Assembly: GCA_958510875.1 (NCBI GenBank)
Contig: OY294067.1
Location: 137,919,726 to 137,983,725, forward strand
Length of the DNA stretch: 64,000 nucleotides
Direction: 5' to 3'
Origin: Endomychus coccineus
Taxonomy: Eukaryota; Arthropoda; Insecta; Coleoptera; Endomychidae
Shown piece by piece: positions 12,301-23,441 of the stretch. Each line of letters begins with the position of its first letter. Position 1 is the stretch's first letter. The notes under the pieces are model-generated. The model saw only the letters and a list, made by a program, of their open reading frames with translations, made no database searches and was not told the origin of the DNA. The translations under genes were made by a program, and so were the position numbers.

Positions 12301-12739
12301 ATGACCGAATTTTCACTCCAAATTTCCGCTGAAATATGTGTTCACCTTACGAAACTGCTTCGAAAAACACCTTCCCTGAAATGGAATGAAGAGGAAGGTA
12401 ATGCCTGTCATAACCTAAAATAAGAACTACAGAACGAAATACTACTGTATCACCTTGATCCCAATCCACCTTGGAGCTTGTTCTTCACGTCTTCTTTTAA
12501 AAAGGCAAATCTTTATGGAATTTACGAAAAAGAGCTTCTGGGTACTGTATGAGTGAATCAAAGGTGAAGTATAATGCATACTAGCAAATTACTTTATTTG
12601 GCATACTGATTGTAAAGCTCTTATATCAATTCCTGGCGATTCATTTCTCCACGTATTACTAGAAGGCAATAGCTCTCAAGTTCAGTTTTTATGTAGTACA
12701 TTTGCTTGGAATTGCTTATGCTGATGCATTGTTGCGGAA

Positions 12740-13795
12740 GGCTTGTATAAGTTTCCTCTCGCCAGTTGTCAAATGTTTACAAATATCTTGATTAGCCTTT
12801 CTCAAACTGTTTCTGGCATACTTGCAGATAATAAAACGTATCAGAATGCTGATAATAAGCTCAGTTCAGTAAAGCAAGGCTTGAGAACTGAACAACAGTT
12901 GTATAAAAGAGATGGGGAAAACTACTTGATGTGTGTACCAGCGCAATTGATAAATAAATGTATTCAAATATACCACTCCGCCTTGTGTCATGTAGGCATA
13001 TATAAAACATGGCCGTTTATAGGAGCAGAGGTGTGGTGAAACAATATGCATCGTACCTACTATTAAAAAATATATTAAAAGTTATCACATGCTTAGAAGT
13101 CGGGTGGTGCTCAATATATTTTAATAATAGTGGCTCTATTCACCAAGGGTGTAGTTCTGTATCCATTGAAAAAACAACCTCCCAGCCATCTTGAATTCGG
13201 GCCACAAGGATTATCTTTCAAAATATGGGATGATATTCAGAGTGCTTCATGATCGAGGTACTCAAGTCACCTCGAAAATTGTGTAGAAGATGATACAAGA
13301 TACAGGTACCAAGTTGGTCTACACCTCGGTGCGACAGGTACTGCTCCGCTGAGCATTCTAAATGTTCATGTGAAATATCTCGTTTTACAGAATTTTGAAA
13401 TCAAATAGTCTATGAATCCACATGCTTCTCTCCTAGTCAATTACAACTAGGTACCAGTCATCTTAAGCTACTTCCTGATAACTTCCAAATTATATATAAC
13501 AGAAATATCTTACCTGTTTATGACAAACTCATATTAGGAGAGGCCACTTTGAAAAGGAAGGCTGCACGTCGTGCTTTTCGAAATTCCTGGAATAATGTCG
13601 TAAATTTTAATCCGGGAGACCTTGTATTGCTGAAAGTTAGCAATCATTCTTTATGAATAAATTCCGATACCAAAAAGTTTTTATTACTTACGAGAATACA
13701 TACCTGTTTGTTTCATCAGAAGATGATGCTTGTGAACGTGGGATATTTCATACATCACACTTGAAGTTACATAATGTTCTAACTCCTGTTCAATA
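12740..13795 (+). pseudogene. Ty3/gypsy integrase, broken
   Basis: The zinc-binding N-terminal region is visible as VPAQLINKCIQIYHSALCHV, then GIYKTW. The core includes FKIWDDIQ near 13220 (D in the position of the first catalytic residue) and DRGTQVTS at 13251-13274. The C-terminal GPY/F-like part reads NFNPGDLVLLKVSNHSL near 13600-13655, then a stretch matching the L-Y-E-G-P-Y pattern in another frame. In the family this enzyme joins element DNA to the host chromosome. Several stops and frame changes occur. Confidence 0.82.
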
Positions 13796-13940
13796 AAATA
13801 TTTTCTGATGAGCGTCGACGGCAAGAAGTACTGTAACCAGTACTTCACAATTATGATGTGTAGTATTTGGGGTTGTATGTTTCATGTCTAAAGACCGTGA
13901 TAAATTGGGATTGATCTAATTTTCACTGTACCTAAAAAAA

Positions 13941-13971
13941 GCCTAGGGTCACTATATAAGTGTCCCTAGGC
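13941..13971. repeat. Short near-perfect palindrome
   Basis: GCCTAGGGTCACTATATAAG continues into TGTCCCTAGGC, giving an almost perfect 31-base palindrome. It sits at the junction between the tail of the gypsy element and the RNase H fragment. Confidence 0.8.
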
Positions 13972-14720
13972 GCATACTGCACGGTTTTTCAGGCGGAGGT
14001 CTACGCAATTCTATCTTGCGCCTTAGAAAACCTGAGAAGAAACCATATAAATAGGCAAATATACTTTTCTGGTCATAAGATTTTACTATATTACATAATC
14101 TTTCAAGACCATTAAGATATGGTAGTGATATGTAATGTTTGTCTTTTGATTTCTCATTATTGGTATTGATTTTACCAGATGAGTTATAAAATATATCTAT
14201 CAAAATTTTATAAATCATCTGGTAAAATCAATACCAATAATGAGAAATAAAAGATAAACATTACATTGATCTGCGCATACAGCCATTCGGCTCTTTAAAG
14301 CTAGTCAAAGAATGCAGATATGCACTTGCTGAACTAGCCAGGACAAAGTTCAACTAGTCTGGGTCCTAGAACACAGTAGAGCCAATGGTCGTTTTATCAA
14401 ACTGCGTGGTGGGTCTTGCATTCCGTGGCAACTTGACCAAACAGTGGCCTGACTTGTGGCGGGAATCACGCATGAGATAGGAATTTATCAAAGAGCCTTT
14501 GCTTAAGCTCTCAAAGAAACTAATTTCTCTAAACAGCAGATAGTAGGAAGAAACCACCTAACACATCCTGTTGGAATGTCCAGCTTAGATGTTCCTTAGG
14601 CACCGTAACTTCGGTGAAGCAAAACTACTCCCAGATAAATTTATGGAAGCCAGCGCAAGCAATATTCTTTTTCTTGGTTTCTTGCCAAGATGGGGAGCAC
14701 AATTGGCCAATCACTCTGCT
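13960..14720 (+). pseudogene. Non-LTR retrotransposon RNase H region (I/R1/Loa-like), split by an insertion
   Basis: The + strand gives TVFQAEVYAILSCALEN-like coding (13985-14035 across frames), the start of a retroelement RNase H domain, then NRQIYIF. Non-homologous DNA, including a hairpin (14129-14266), follows. The domain resumes at about 14270 with AHTAIRLFKASQRM, then LVWVLEHSRANG (the V-P-G-H-S equivalent). A tail resembling H-L-L-E-C-P plus LFFLGFLPRW lies near 14570-14695. Frames are broken. RNase H domains remove the RNA template strand during reverse transcription. Confidence 0.7.
14129..14266. repeat. Hairpin repeat with about 52-bp arms
   Basis: The arm at 14129-14183 (with TATTGGTATTGATTTTACCA) is repeated in reverse complement at 14212-14266 (TGGTAAAATCAATACCAATA), with few mismatches and an AT-rich loop of about 28 bases. 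It lies within the DNA that interrupts the RNase H fragment, so it was probably carried in by a small mobile element. Confidence 0.92.
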
Positions 14721-15372
14721 TAAGTGCATCTAGGGATTGAACCCCTGCCTTTCAAAGATAATGATTATGAAACAGCGGTTGAGAGAGGAGAGGATAATTG
14801 TGATTTCTCCAAACTGTTTGGGTGTTGTAGATATCAGGAAAGACTAGACTAATAGTTCCACAACTTCGCCGATCGCTAAATATTAAGTCTGGTACAGTTA
14901 AGTTCGACTTGTCATGAGTCTAACAGGGAAGTGTTGACCAGCTCAAGCTCGTCTGATCTGCATACCTGAAATCACTTTCAGCGGAATAATAGACATTTTC
15001 GGATAGTACTTATCATGGCAAGATCTGTAGATAAGAGAGAGATGATCCACCTTTCTAAGATGTCAATGAATTCTTCAAAAATATAAAGGTCATACTCTTT
15101 ACCTTTATGTTTCTACTTATTGCATTTCAAACATTCCAAATAATAGTAATACCATCAGATCTAAACATAAAATACTGTCGTTTCTCATGCTTAGTGCACC
15201 ACTTCCCCACCCCTCTTCATCCTCACATCTAGCACGCTCATTGGCCATTGCTGAAAATCAGAATTGGATTCCTTTCTTCAACTCCGGTACCCCCCAAATG
15301 ATGAATAACCATATACTGGAATCACGCTAGGAGATGAAAATTGAATAAAATGATGTATTAGAATCAAAATAT
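14721..15372. other. No gene seen
   Basis: No coding frame, RNA gene or repeat recognised between the RNase H remnant and the large palindrome. Confidence 0.5.
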
Positions 15373-15661
15373 ACTAGTCCAGTCATTTGAGGAATTTTTC
15401 TGTCCGAATTTCCGCGAGGTCTAATTTCTGTCTATTCTTATGTATTTTGACACGCTGAACACGATGGTGTAGATTAAATTTGGATTAACCCTGTGCTCGA
15501 AAAACTGTGTCCATTTATTGAACCCGAAAATGGCTATTTTTCGATTTTTTGCGTTTTGACGAGCTTTATGGAAAAATCTTCAAGCCAAAAGTTGTTCGAA
15601 AAATTGATACGCAATTTTTGGCTTCGGTCTTAACGATTCGAGGTTGTTGGCCCAAGATAGG

Positions 15662-16479
15662 GCCCATTTAGTGTGTTTTTTGGCACATTGAAAAATTGAG
15701 TATATGTCAAAGAGTTTCTGTTTTTTCTTATTCTGTTTCAGTGGAAAGATAGTATTTTCATTTCTCTTTTATTTGGTTATTGGTATTTTGACCTATCTCA
15801 TTTTTTGGAGTCACAATCGGCCATTTTGAAAAATCCGTATTCTGCAAATTTCAGACGAAATACTAATGTTATCAATTCAAAACCAAAATTATTCGAAAGA
15901 TTTCATCAGTCTGCATATAATATCCAAAATTCAAGCATTTTGCTTGGAAGACATAACTTAGGCGCCATTTTGAAAATTTTGGACTAAAGAAAAATTCAAA
16001 TTTTTTCAGGTTAGAAATTTTTCACGAAACCCAAATTCTAGGTTCTATTAAAGGTTTCGATAGCAAGTATGCCCATTTAGTGTGTTTTTTGGCACATTGA
16101 AAAATTGAGTATATGTCAAAGAGTTTCTGTTTTTTCTTATTCTGTTTCAGTGGAAAGATAGTATTTTCATTTCTCTTTTATTTGGTTATTGGTATTTTGA
16201 CCTATCTCATTTTTTGGAGTCACAATCGGCCATTTTGAAAAATCCGTATTCTGCAAATTTCAGACGAAATACTAATGTTATCAATTCAAAACCAAAATTA
16301 TTCGAAAGATTTCATCAGTCTGCATATAATATCCAAAATTCAAGCATTTTGCTTGGAAGACATAACTTAGGCGCCATTTTGAAAATTTTGGACTAAAGAA
16401 AAATTCAAATTTTTTCAGGTTAGAAATTTTTCACGAAACCCAAATTCTAGGTTCTATTAAAGGTTTCGATAGCAAGTAT
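15662..16479. repeat. Tandem duplication of a 409-bp unit
   Basis: 15662-16070 and 16071-16479 appear identical base for base, including an identical 60-codon open frame in each. The right arm of the palindrome has the matching segment only once, so the duplication happened after the two arms separated, and recently. It could also be a local assembly error. Confidence 0.95.
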
Positions 16480-17736
16480 TTTAAGTCTAAGCAGATCGAT
16501 TTGAGTCGAGTAGAAATGGAGCTATCTCAATAAATGTGTTTGGGCCTGTAGAGGGCCCAATTCTGGGCTTATCGACAAAAATCTTGTAACAAATTACAAA
16601 AATATACATCTGCTATTTAAGTTTGAAACAGCGTACGGAGATTCGTTCATAATTCCAAGTTATAACGAATTACATCATAAATAACTAGCACGGAATTTCA
16701 TTTATCTGCAATAAGAGAGGGTCGGTCGGTACAATGGATTTCGCGCGCCAAATTATGGTTTTTAAATATTTTAAAATGCACCTGAAGGCATAATCATTTT
16801 TTATGAATGTGTGAGTGTATGTAGACGTGTGAACGTGTATATGTGACCGTGACATGATGTTTTTATAGGGTGTTACATAACAAATTTCAACATTTAAACA
16901 AAAAAATAAGATTAAAAAATAATTTTGTTTTTTTTTCACATTCATATTTTATTTTGCTTCTCACATTTCATATTTATTAAAAAATTATCTATATGTCTGA
17001 TTATTCACAAATACCCCAAGTTTTCGTTATCACTGTTAGCATATATTGCTAGTGATGTAATATGATCATTATTGATATATGGATCGTCGTGATACGCTTC
17101 ATTATATGAGTTTGATCAAATTTGATCGTCGCAATTGTCATTGATCATCGGTATCGTCATCATCCTCATCATCGTGTTCATTTTCATCCATACACTTATC
17201 AAAATCATAATCATCTAATATACTGCCTTTACCTTCACAATGCTTACATAATGAGCTACAAGGTAATCCTAATTTCTTGCAGGAATATTTATCACTATAA
17301 CTTCTTGTAACCCCGATAAGAGATGATTTTGATCAACACATCAGGAAGTGCATTTTTTACTGTTTGTACAGGAGTAAGTCCATTCGGACTATTTCTCTAT
17401 CCCAATTTCGTTGGATTAATGGTTTCATTACCGATCCAAACCTGAACTTGGTAATACACCCAGCAAATATGTTGCTTTGCAGCATTATCGTATTTTCATA
17501 AGATTACCTTGTAATGCCTTGGCATAATGTAAATGTCCACTGGCAAGAAAAATTGGGAGCATTTTGTTTAAACATTCATTAGCAAATTCGAATTGCCCGA
17601 TCTTTCATACTCTATATAAGATTTCAAAAGGTGACCATATGAAAATATGATAATGCTGCAAAGCAACATATTTTTAGGGTGGATCACCAAGTTCGGTAAT
17701 GAAACCATTGATTAAACGAAATGGGGTTAGATAAAT

Positions 17737-18009
17737 AGTTCGAATGGAATTACTCCTATACAAACAGTAAAAAATGCACCTCCCGATGAGTTGATCAAAA
17801 CAATCTCTTGTGGTTGTGAGAAAAATTGTACTGGTAAATGTTCGTGCAAAAAATTAGGATTATCTTGTAGCTCATTATGAAAGCATTGTGAAGGTAAAGA
17901 CTGTTCTAATTGCCTCGAGTCAGAAATCAGTATAATAGATGATGATTTTGATAAGTGTATGGATGAAAATGAACACGAAGATGATGATGATGATACCGAT
18001 GATCAATGA
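17737..18009 (+). pseudogene. Cysteine-rich (CXC-like) reading frame in the right arm of the palindrome
   Basis: One frame of 90 codons plus the terminal stop runs with a single internal TGA at 17878-17880. It encodes PPDELIKTISCGC, then EKNCTGKCSCKKLGLSC, then after the stop KHCEGKDCSN, and a very acidic tail (EHEDDDDDTDD). The cysteine spacing resembles the CXC-type motif at the C-terminus of a family of uncharacterised, repeat-linked proteins I recall from insects and other invertebrates. Function is unknown to me; a metal-bound DNA-binding fold is only a guess. The matching minus-strand segment of the left arm (about 17330 to 17160) has TGT (Cys) where this copy has TGA, so the stop arose in this arm. 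The upstream part of the protein is missing. Confidence 0.6.
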
Positions 18010-19360
18010 CAATTGCGACCATCAAATTTTATAGAATTCAGACGATGAAGCGAATCACGATATATCAATAATGATCATATTACATCATTAACAATATATG
18101 CTGACAGTGATAACGAAAACTTGGGGTATTTGTGAATAGTCAGACATATAGATAAATTTTTAATAAATATGGAATGTGAAAAACAACAAAAAATATGAAC
18201 GTGAAAAAAAAACAAAATTACTTATTAATCTTATTTTTTTTGTTTAAATATTGAAATTTATTGTGTTACACCCTATAAAAACATCATGTCACGGTCACAT
18301 ATACACGTTGACGCGTCTACATACACTCACACATTCATAAAAAACGATTATGGCTTCAGGTGCATTTTAAAATATTAAAAAAACTATAATTTCGCGCGCG
18401 GAATCTTTGTACCGATGCTCGCTTATTGCCGCTAAATGAAATTCCGTGCTAGTTATTTATGATGTAATTCGTTATAACTTGGAATTGTGAACGAATCTCC
18501 GTACGCTGTTTCAAACCTAAATAGCAAATATATTTCTTTGTCATATGCTTCAAGATAGGCCTAAAATTGGGCCCCCTACAGGCCCAAACACATTTATTAA
18601 GATAGCTCCATTTCTACTCGACTCAAATCGATCTGCTTGAACTTGAAAATACTCTCTATCGAAACCTCTGATAGAACCTAGAATTTGGGCTCGGTGAAAA
18701 ATTGCTAACCTCAAAAAATTCAATTTTTCGTTTTGGTCCAAAATTTTCAAAATTGCGCTCAAGTTATGTCTTTTAAGCAAAATGCTTGAATTTTGTAAAT
18801 TATATGCAGAATGATGAAATCTTCCGAATAATTTTAGTTTCATATTGATAACATAAGTATTTCGTCTGAAATTTGCAAAATACGGATTTTTCAAAATTCC
18901 CGATTGTGATACCAAAAATGAGATAGGTCAAAATACCAAAAACCAAATAAAAGAGGAATAAAAATAATATCTTTCCACTGAAACAGATTATGAAAAAACA
19001 AAAACTCTTTGACATATACTCAATTTTTCAATGTGCCAAAAATCACACTAAATGGGCCGTATCTTGGGCCCACAACCTCAAATCGACTTAGGACCAATGC
19101 CAAAAATTGCGTACTGATTTTTCCAACATCTTTTTCTCAGAACATTTTTCCATAAAATTGATAGTTTTGTCTCAAAACTCAAAAAATGGCCATTTTCGGG
19201 TCCAAAAAATGGACGTAGTTTTTCGAGCACAGGGTTAATCTAAATTTAAGCTACACCATGGTGTTCAGCGTGTCAAAATACATAAGAATAGACCAAAATT
19301 AGACCTCGCAGAAATTCGGACAAAAATCGTCGATTTTCCTTCTTAAATGCCTGGACTATA

Positions 19361-21600
19361 GGGCAGAAAGATAAGCGTGTTGAATCAACTTTATTTATAA
19401 AATAGCGCATGAAATTAAATAACAACTGTTCGAGAATTTAAATATTCTCTTTTACATTTACTTTATTATTGTTGGTGTTGCTATGCTATTTTTAACTTAA
19501 TATTAGACAGAAAACATGAAATTCAAAATAAACCACTACCTAACCTAACCCTTAATAAAACTTGCCTGGTAGATACGCCAGACTAGATTATCAAGTTGAA
19601 AGGGATTATTTTAAAATGGTTTTATGTCGGTCAGGTTGTGTAAGACTCTGACTTACTTATTCTACATTTTAGATTATTAATATTTTCATCTTCATGACAT
19701 ACGCATCGTTGTCTATAACATAATTATAATATTCTCATTCTCCACATCAACATTCAATTTACTTGTAATTCAAATTGTACATATACAATTTGTCATCTCT
19801 ACATTTACGAAATTAAATGAACAACAAAAAGTCGAATTAGTTAATAACGTGGCCTTACAAACCGCGAACTTGTTTGTTAATTCATAAACAAGAACCTCAA
19901 CATATTAGATAATGCAATGTAATGCCAATTAATTGTGATATATAGGTCACTAACCTGCCTCACTCGTAGGAACATAAAATATATTGCAATGATTGGAAAC
20001 AGATAGGGACGGGGAAAGACGTCAAAGTTCACTATTTGTTATTATCATAGACACTAGATAGACTAGGGTAGAAAACTGCTTATGCCATACTATAGGTCGC
20101 GAAGTACGTCGTCTCAATGTTTGATGGGACCTCAGGTTCTAGAGTAGCTCGCAAAGGAACTGGTAAATGATTTATTGTTCTACGGTTTCTCCCATTGACT
20201 ATAAGCTAAAAGGAACAATTTTGTTTACTGGAAAGTGCGAGTCGACAACTCGTCTGGTTAAGACTGGAGGCAAACACTGTCCCCATCTTACTCTCCACTT
20301 TCCCGCACTCTTACTCTCCTGCACCAAATAACTCTTCTGTAACATATAAACGATCCTATCTGAATTTATTGTCATTGATTTTTCTCATATCTAAAATAAT
20401 TGAGAACGGCGCGCAGCAACTATCTAAGACATAATTACTTACATTTGGCTTCCATCCACTATCCCTATCCTGTCTATGTGGTATTCACGGTCTATACATT
20501 GAAAGCTTATTAGAATTGAGAACATATGTACTGTGCCCCAAAATGATGAGTTCCTACATAAACCACTTTAAAGCGATTTCAAATCTATACGACCAATAGG
20601 AACGTCGCAATCGTCTCCACAAAGCTTACGCAGTTAGGCACACACAGACATCTCAAAAAGATGAATAAAATGGATATTCCCGCGAAAATCCGGAATTTTT
20701 TCTATACCAATCGTAATAATACTTTGCTTATACTACGATAGAGAATGGAGTGAAAATAGGAACCAAACTGATTTGGATCAAAGAGGGATGATTGGTAAAT
20801 ACGTCTCAATATTGTATCCAATGCAGTATTGCACCCAGTAAAATACGTATGTCGTAAAATATTTATATAGACTATTCCTTCATATGATTGAATCATATAA
20901 TGTAAATGAGAGGTAGGTACGCTAAATAAGTAAGGCGATTGATTTGTGATATAGAACCTGACGATAAAAACTGCATAACTTTGAATAGACACAGAATTAT
21001 TATTCAACATTTCGAGACCACTGTTTCCAGTTATCTGATATACAAGTAGGGATAACAATAATTGTCAGCTGATACCAAATCAAGCATGTCTGTTCAGATC
21101 TATTTCAACATCACTCGTATCTGAATAAATAAGTTTAGTAAATGTGGGAATGACAAGAATGTAGTAGGGTGTGCCGAGGTCGTTGAAGGTTGCAAATAAA
21201 TAAGTTACTGAGACTTGTTAGGTCAAATGAACTGTTACACCGCATGTTGAAGTGGCACGTGTCAAACACCCCCAGATATCAACATAAACACTATATCTTA
21301 TTACGTTGCCACATCATGAGGGAATATCTTATTCATAGTCAGAAGGAAGATTGAAAATAATTGGAAGAAAAAAGAAACAAGAAATTCCTACTAATTTGGA
21401 GAAGCTGAAAAAAATACTATATGCGAGAAAGGTAATTGTTGACATTGATTCTTCACAAATTCCACCAATCTGTCTTTTTTAAATCTTATTGGCTGAAGAA
21501 AAGAAAATATTGCAAGATTGGTTTTACTGGAAATGATATCAATTTGTGATTTTAAATGAGATGTAGGTACTTATAATAACTTTTGGAATTTGATTTGAAG
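19361..21600. other. No gene supported; one unassigned minus frame
   Basis: Mostly AT-rich non-coding sequence. A 118-codon minus-strand frame at 20702-21058 has no recognisable domain and an ordinary hydrophobic/polar mix; it is listed here only so the stretch is described. Confidence 0.5.
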
Positions 21601-21730
21601 TATATAACTTATATTGACTTATTCCTCACTAACAATCCACATCCCTATGAAGTGAAACTGTGTGCACTATTGATTTTTTTTATATTTTGACTACACGAGA
21701 TTAAAACCTATACTATTCAAAGATCATTCT
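21600..21730 (+). pseudogene. Jockey-like apurinic endonuclease tail fragment
   Basis: The + strand reads IDLFLTNNPHPYEVKLCA, matching the end of the AP-endonuclease domain that opens ORF2 in jockey-type elements (the D-L-x-L-T-S-N-P pattern). The S-D-H motif expected just after is lost to a stop. It lies upstream of the reverse transcriptase fragments at 21900-23441 and probably belongs to the same family. Confidence 0.6.
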
Positions 21731-21889
21731 GTTAGCCAGGAGTATAATATTGTGAGAGGAGATAGGCACTGAAATTGTTCATGATAGTTTGAAGGTTATA
21801 GGCACAAGGAAATACCTCACTAGACAAAGAGTTTCACAACTTTACCGTTCCAGTAGATTGTTGATAAGAAGTAGAAACAAAGCAACAGA

Positions 21890-22228
21890 TCCCCGTCTCA
21901 TATTGATCTCTGCTGACGAAAGCCATATTGACGGCCATTCATGATTTTGGAGCTGCCTACTCATAGGTATTTTATGAGCTCCATTACTTTAAACATCAGA
22001 GATAGTAGTGCAATGGGTCTATAATCATAAGGATCAGGAAGGGTTTTCTTGAATTTTTTTGAAATTGTTTGAACAAAAGTTGTTTTTCAGCTGGAAGGAA
22101 AACACTAGTTTGTATGAAAAGGTAAACAACCTACAGAAAAGGTGTTAATTGTGAGGCTCATTCCTTTAAAATAACAGGTGGAATTCCGTCTTGTCCCATA
22201 GCCTTTTTGGTATTCAGAATAAGCAAAA
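21890..22228 (-). pseudogene. Jockey-like reverse transcriptase fragment, minus strand
   Basis: The minus strand reads NTKKAMGQDGIPPVILKE (22207 down to 22158), the entry to the reverse transcriptase fingers, then VCRLF-like, YRPIALLSLMFKVM-like and NGRQYGFRQQ-like sequence over frameshifts down to about 21890. It is the same region of the same family as the + strand copy that starts at about 22229, but inverted, so the two lie head-to-head. Confidence 0.8.
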
Positions 22229-23441
22229 TTCCTAATTGTGTGTTAGGCGTAGATTTGACACCAGTTTTTCGCAGTTTGTTTACCCTTTCATACAAACGAA
22301 GTGTAAATCCTTGCAGCTGGAAGATAGATAGAGTCCAACCAATTCCAGAAGAAGGGAGGAGACACTTCCTAATGATTATAGACATATTACACCACTATTC
22401 TTAATCTCTAAAGTAATCTATGAAGAAATCAACATCGAGTTTGTCTCAAATCTAGAGAGCTCCAAAATCGTGAACGACCGCCAATAATGACTTTCGTCAC
22501 CAGTGATCAACAGGAGACCTGCTTGCCTACATAAAGTATATGTCAAACATCAATTGAAAAATATATTTAGCTGTATCATTTGATATCTGCTTAGCATTTT
22601 TCCGAGTCTGTCACAGGTATTCTTGGGAAGCTTTCGTCGTATGGCTTGCCGCCCCAACTACTATCGCACTATCGAGTTTTCTCCTCAGATAGATCACCTT
22701 ATATGGTGGTTAACGAAATCGTCTCCTATACAATAGTTGTCAACACTGGGGTTCCACAGGGATATGTCTTGGTATTCACTTCCCCTTTTTCCAGCATATC
22801 AACGATCTGTTAGAAGGGACCACCAGTCCCGTTCACAATTTTGCGGATGATGTTCAATGCATGCCGCTTCCTCCTATGAGACATGTATATCCATCCAATA
22901 ATTCCAGGGGTGTAAGACAGAGATAGGTGGATATAAAGATCTGGCAAGAATCTCTAGCGGAGTTCAATGTTACGAAAACTCAAGCTTTCATTTTCTCCAG
23001 GATGGTTTTCTATTTCATCCCTAGGGCTACTTCACACCTCAACAGCTTCTCATAATCTACAAAGCACAATCATAGAGGTTGATGATGTAACACGAATTCA
23101 TTGACCTCTCTAGAACATAGTTTAAAGTTGGGCGATTTCTCCCTTTTCTATACTTATTTCCATGGTTGGTTATTCTACCACGAGTGATTCCAGGTAGGCG
23201 GGTCAATCGAGCTAAGGTCGGTCATCTCTTCATTTTCATGCTCGATACCTGCAGATTACATATTTCTTCAGAACGGCGAAGTTGTGGAAATATTGGACTA
23301 GTGAGGTCTTTCTTGATGCCTATGACCCCCAAACTTTTCAGAAATCTTCCAATACCTATCTACTCTCCATACATTCAATCGCTGGCTCCCACGATGTTAT
23401 ACGAACATTATAGGTTTTCCTCTGGTGTAGAAAAAAACTAA
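22229..23441 (+). pseudogene. Jockey-like reverse transcriptase remnant, plus strand (copy 2)
   Basis: The fingers begin with LTPVFRSLFTLSYKRSVNPC, then SWKIDRVQPIPEEG. Palm and thumb follow: SSYGLPPQLLSHYRVFSSDR, then VVNTGVPQGYVLV (the conserved G-V-P-Q-G box near 22740-22780) and FTILRMMFNA in place of the F-A-D-D box. The C-terminal tail at 23166-23441 matches copies 1 and 3. Stops and frameshifts occur throughout. The 5' end joins an inverted piece of the same element family. Confidence 0.88.

Larger units (their letters stand above)
9679..13870 (+). mobile_element. Degraded Ty3/gypsy-like LTR retrotransposon
   Basis: Colinear + strand remnants run in the order gag-like, protease-proximal, reverse transcriptase, RNase H region and integrase. 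A basic N-terminal piece with HYNLRPNRR is near 9776, followed by gag-like helical fragments up to about 11080. Next come LIGNDFLRYFGAI (near 11335), reverse transcriptase (11480-12300), a badly broken RNase H region (12300-12740) and integrase (12740-13790). Stops occur throughout. No pair of LTRs was identified, so the outer limits are approximate. Confidence 0.8.
15373..19360. repeat. Imperfect 4-kb palindrome
   Basis: The left arm (15373 to about 17500) and right arm (about 17640-19360) are reverse complements over nearly their whole length, with moderate divergence. Tips match (TAGTCCAG against CTGGACTA). Shared blocks include GTATTTTGACACGCTGAACA, CCCATTTAGTGTG, the CAAATTCTAGGTTCTAT block, the ACATCATGTCACGGTCACAT block and a GAT-rich block near 17160/17990. 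The centre (about 17500-17640) is unpaired. The left arm carries one extra 409-bp unit. Divergence between arms implies an old structure or two related elements inserted head-to-head. No transposase was recognised. Confidence 0.93.

Noticed and set aside
15805..16396. Two identical 60-codon frames that might be a repeated small gene
   Set aside because: They are identical because of the 409-bp tandem duplication; no domain and no coding signature.
18550..18915. A 121-codon minus frame in the right arm of the palindrome
   Set aside because: It resembles the 60-codon frames in the left arm only because the arms are inverted copies; composition is that of non-coding A/T-rich repeat.
20702..21058. 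A 118-codon minus frame
   Set aside because: No recognisable motif and no supporting context; cannot be told from chance.
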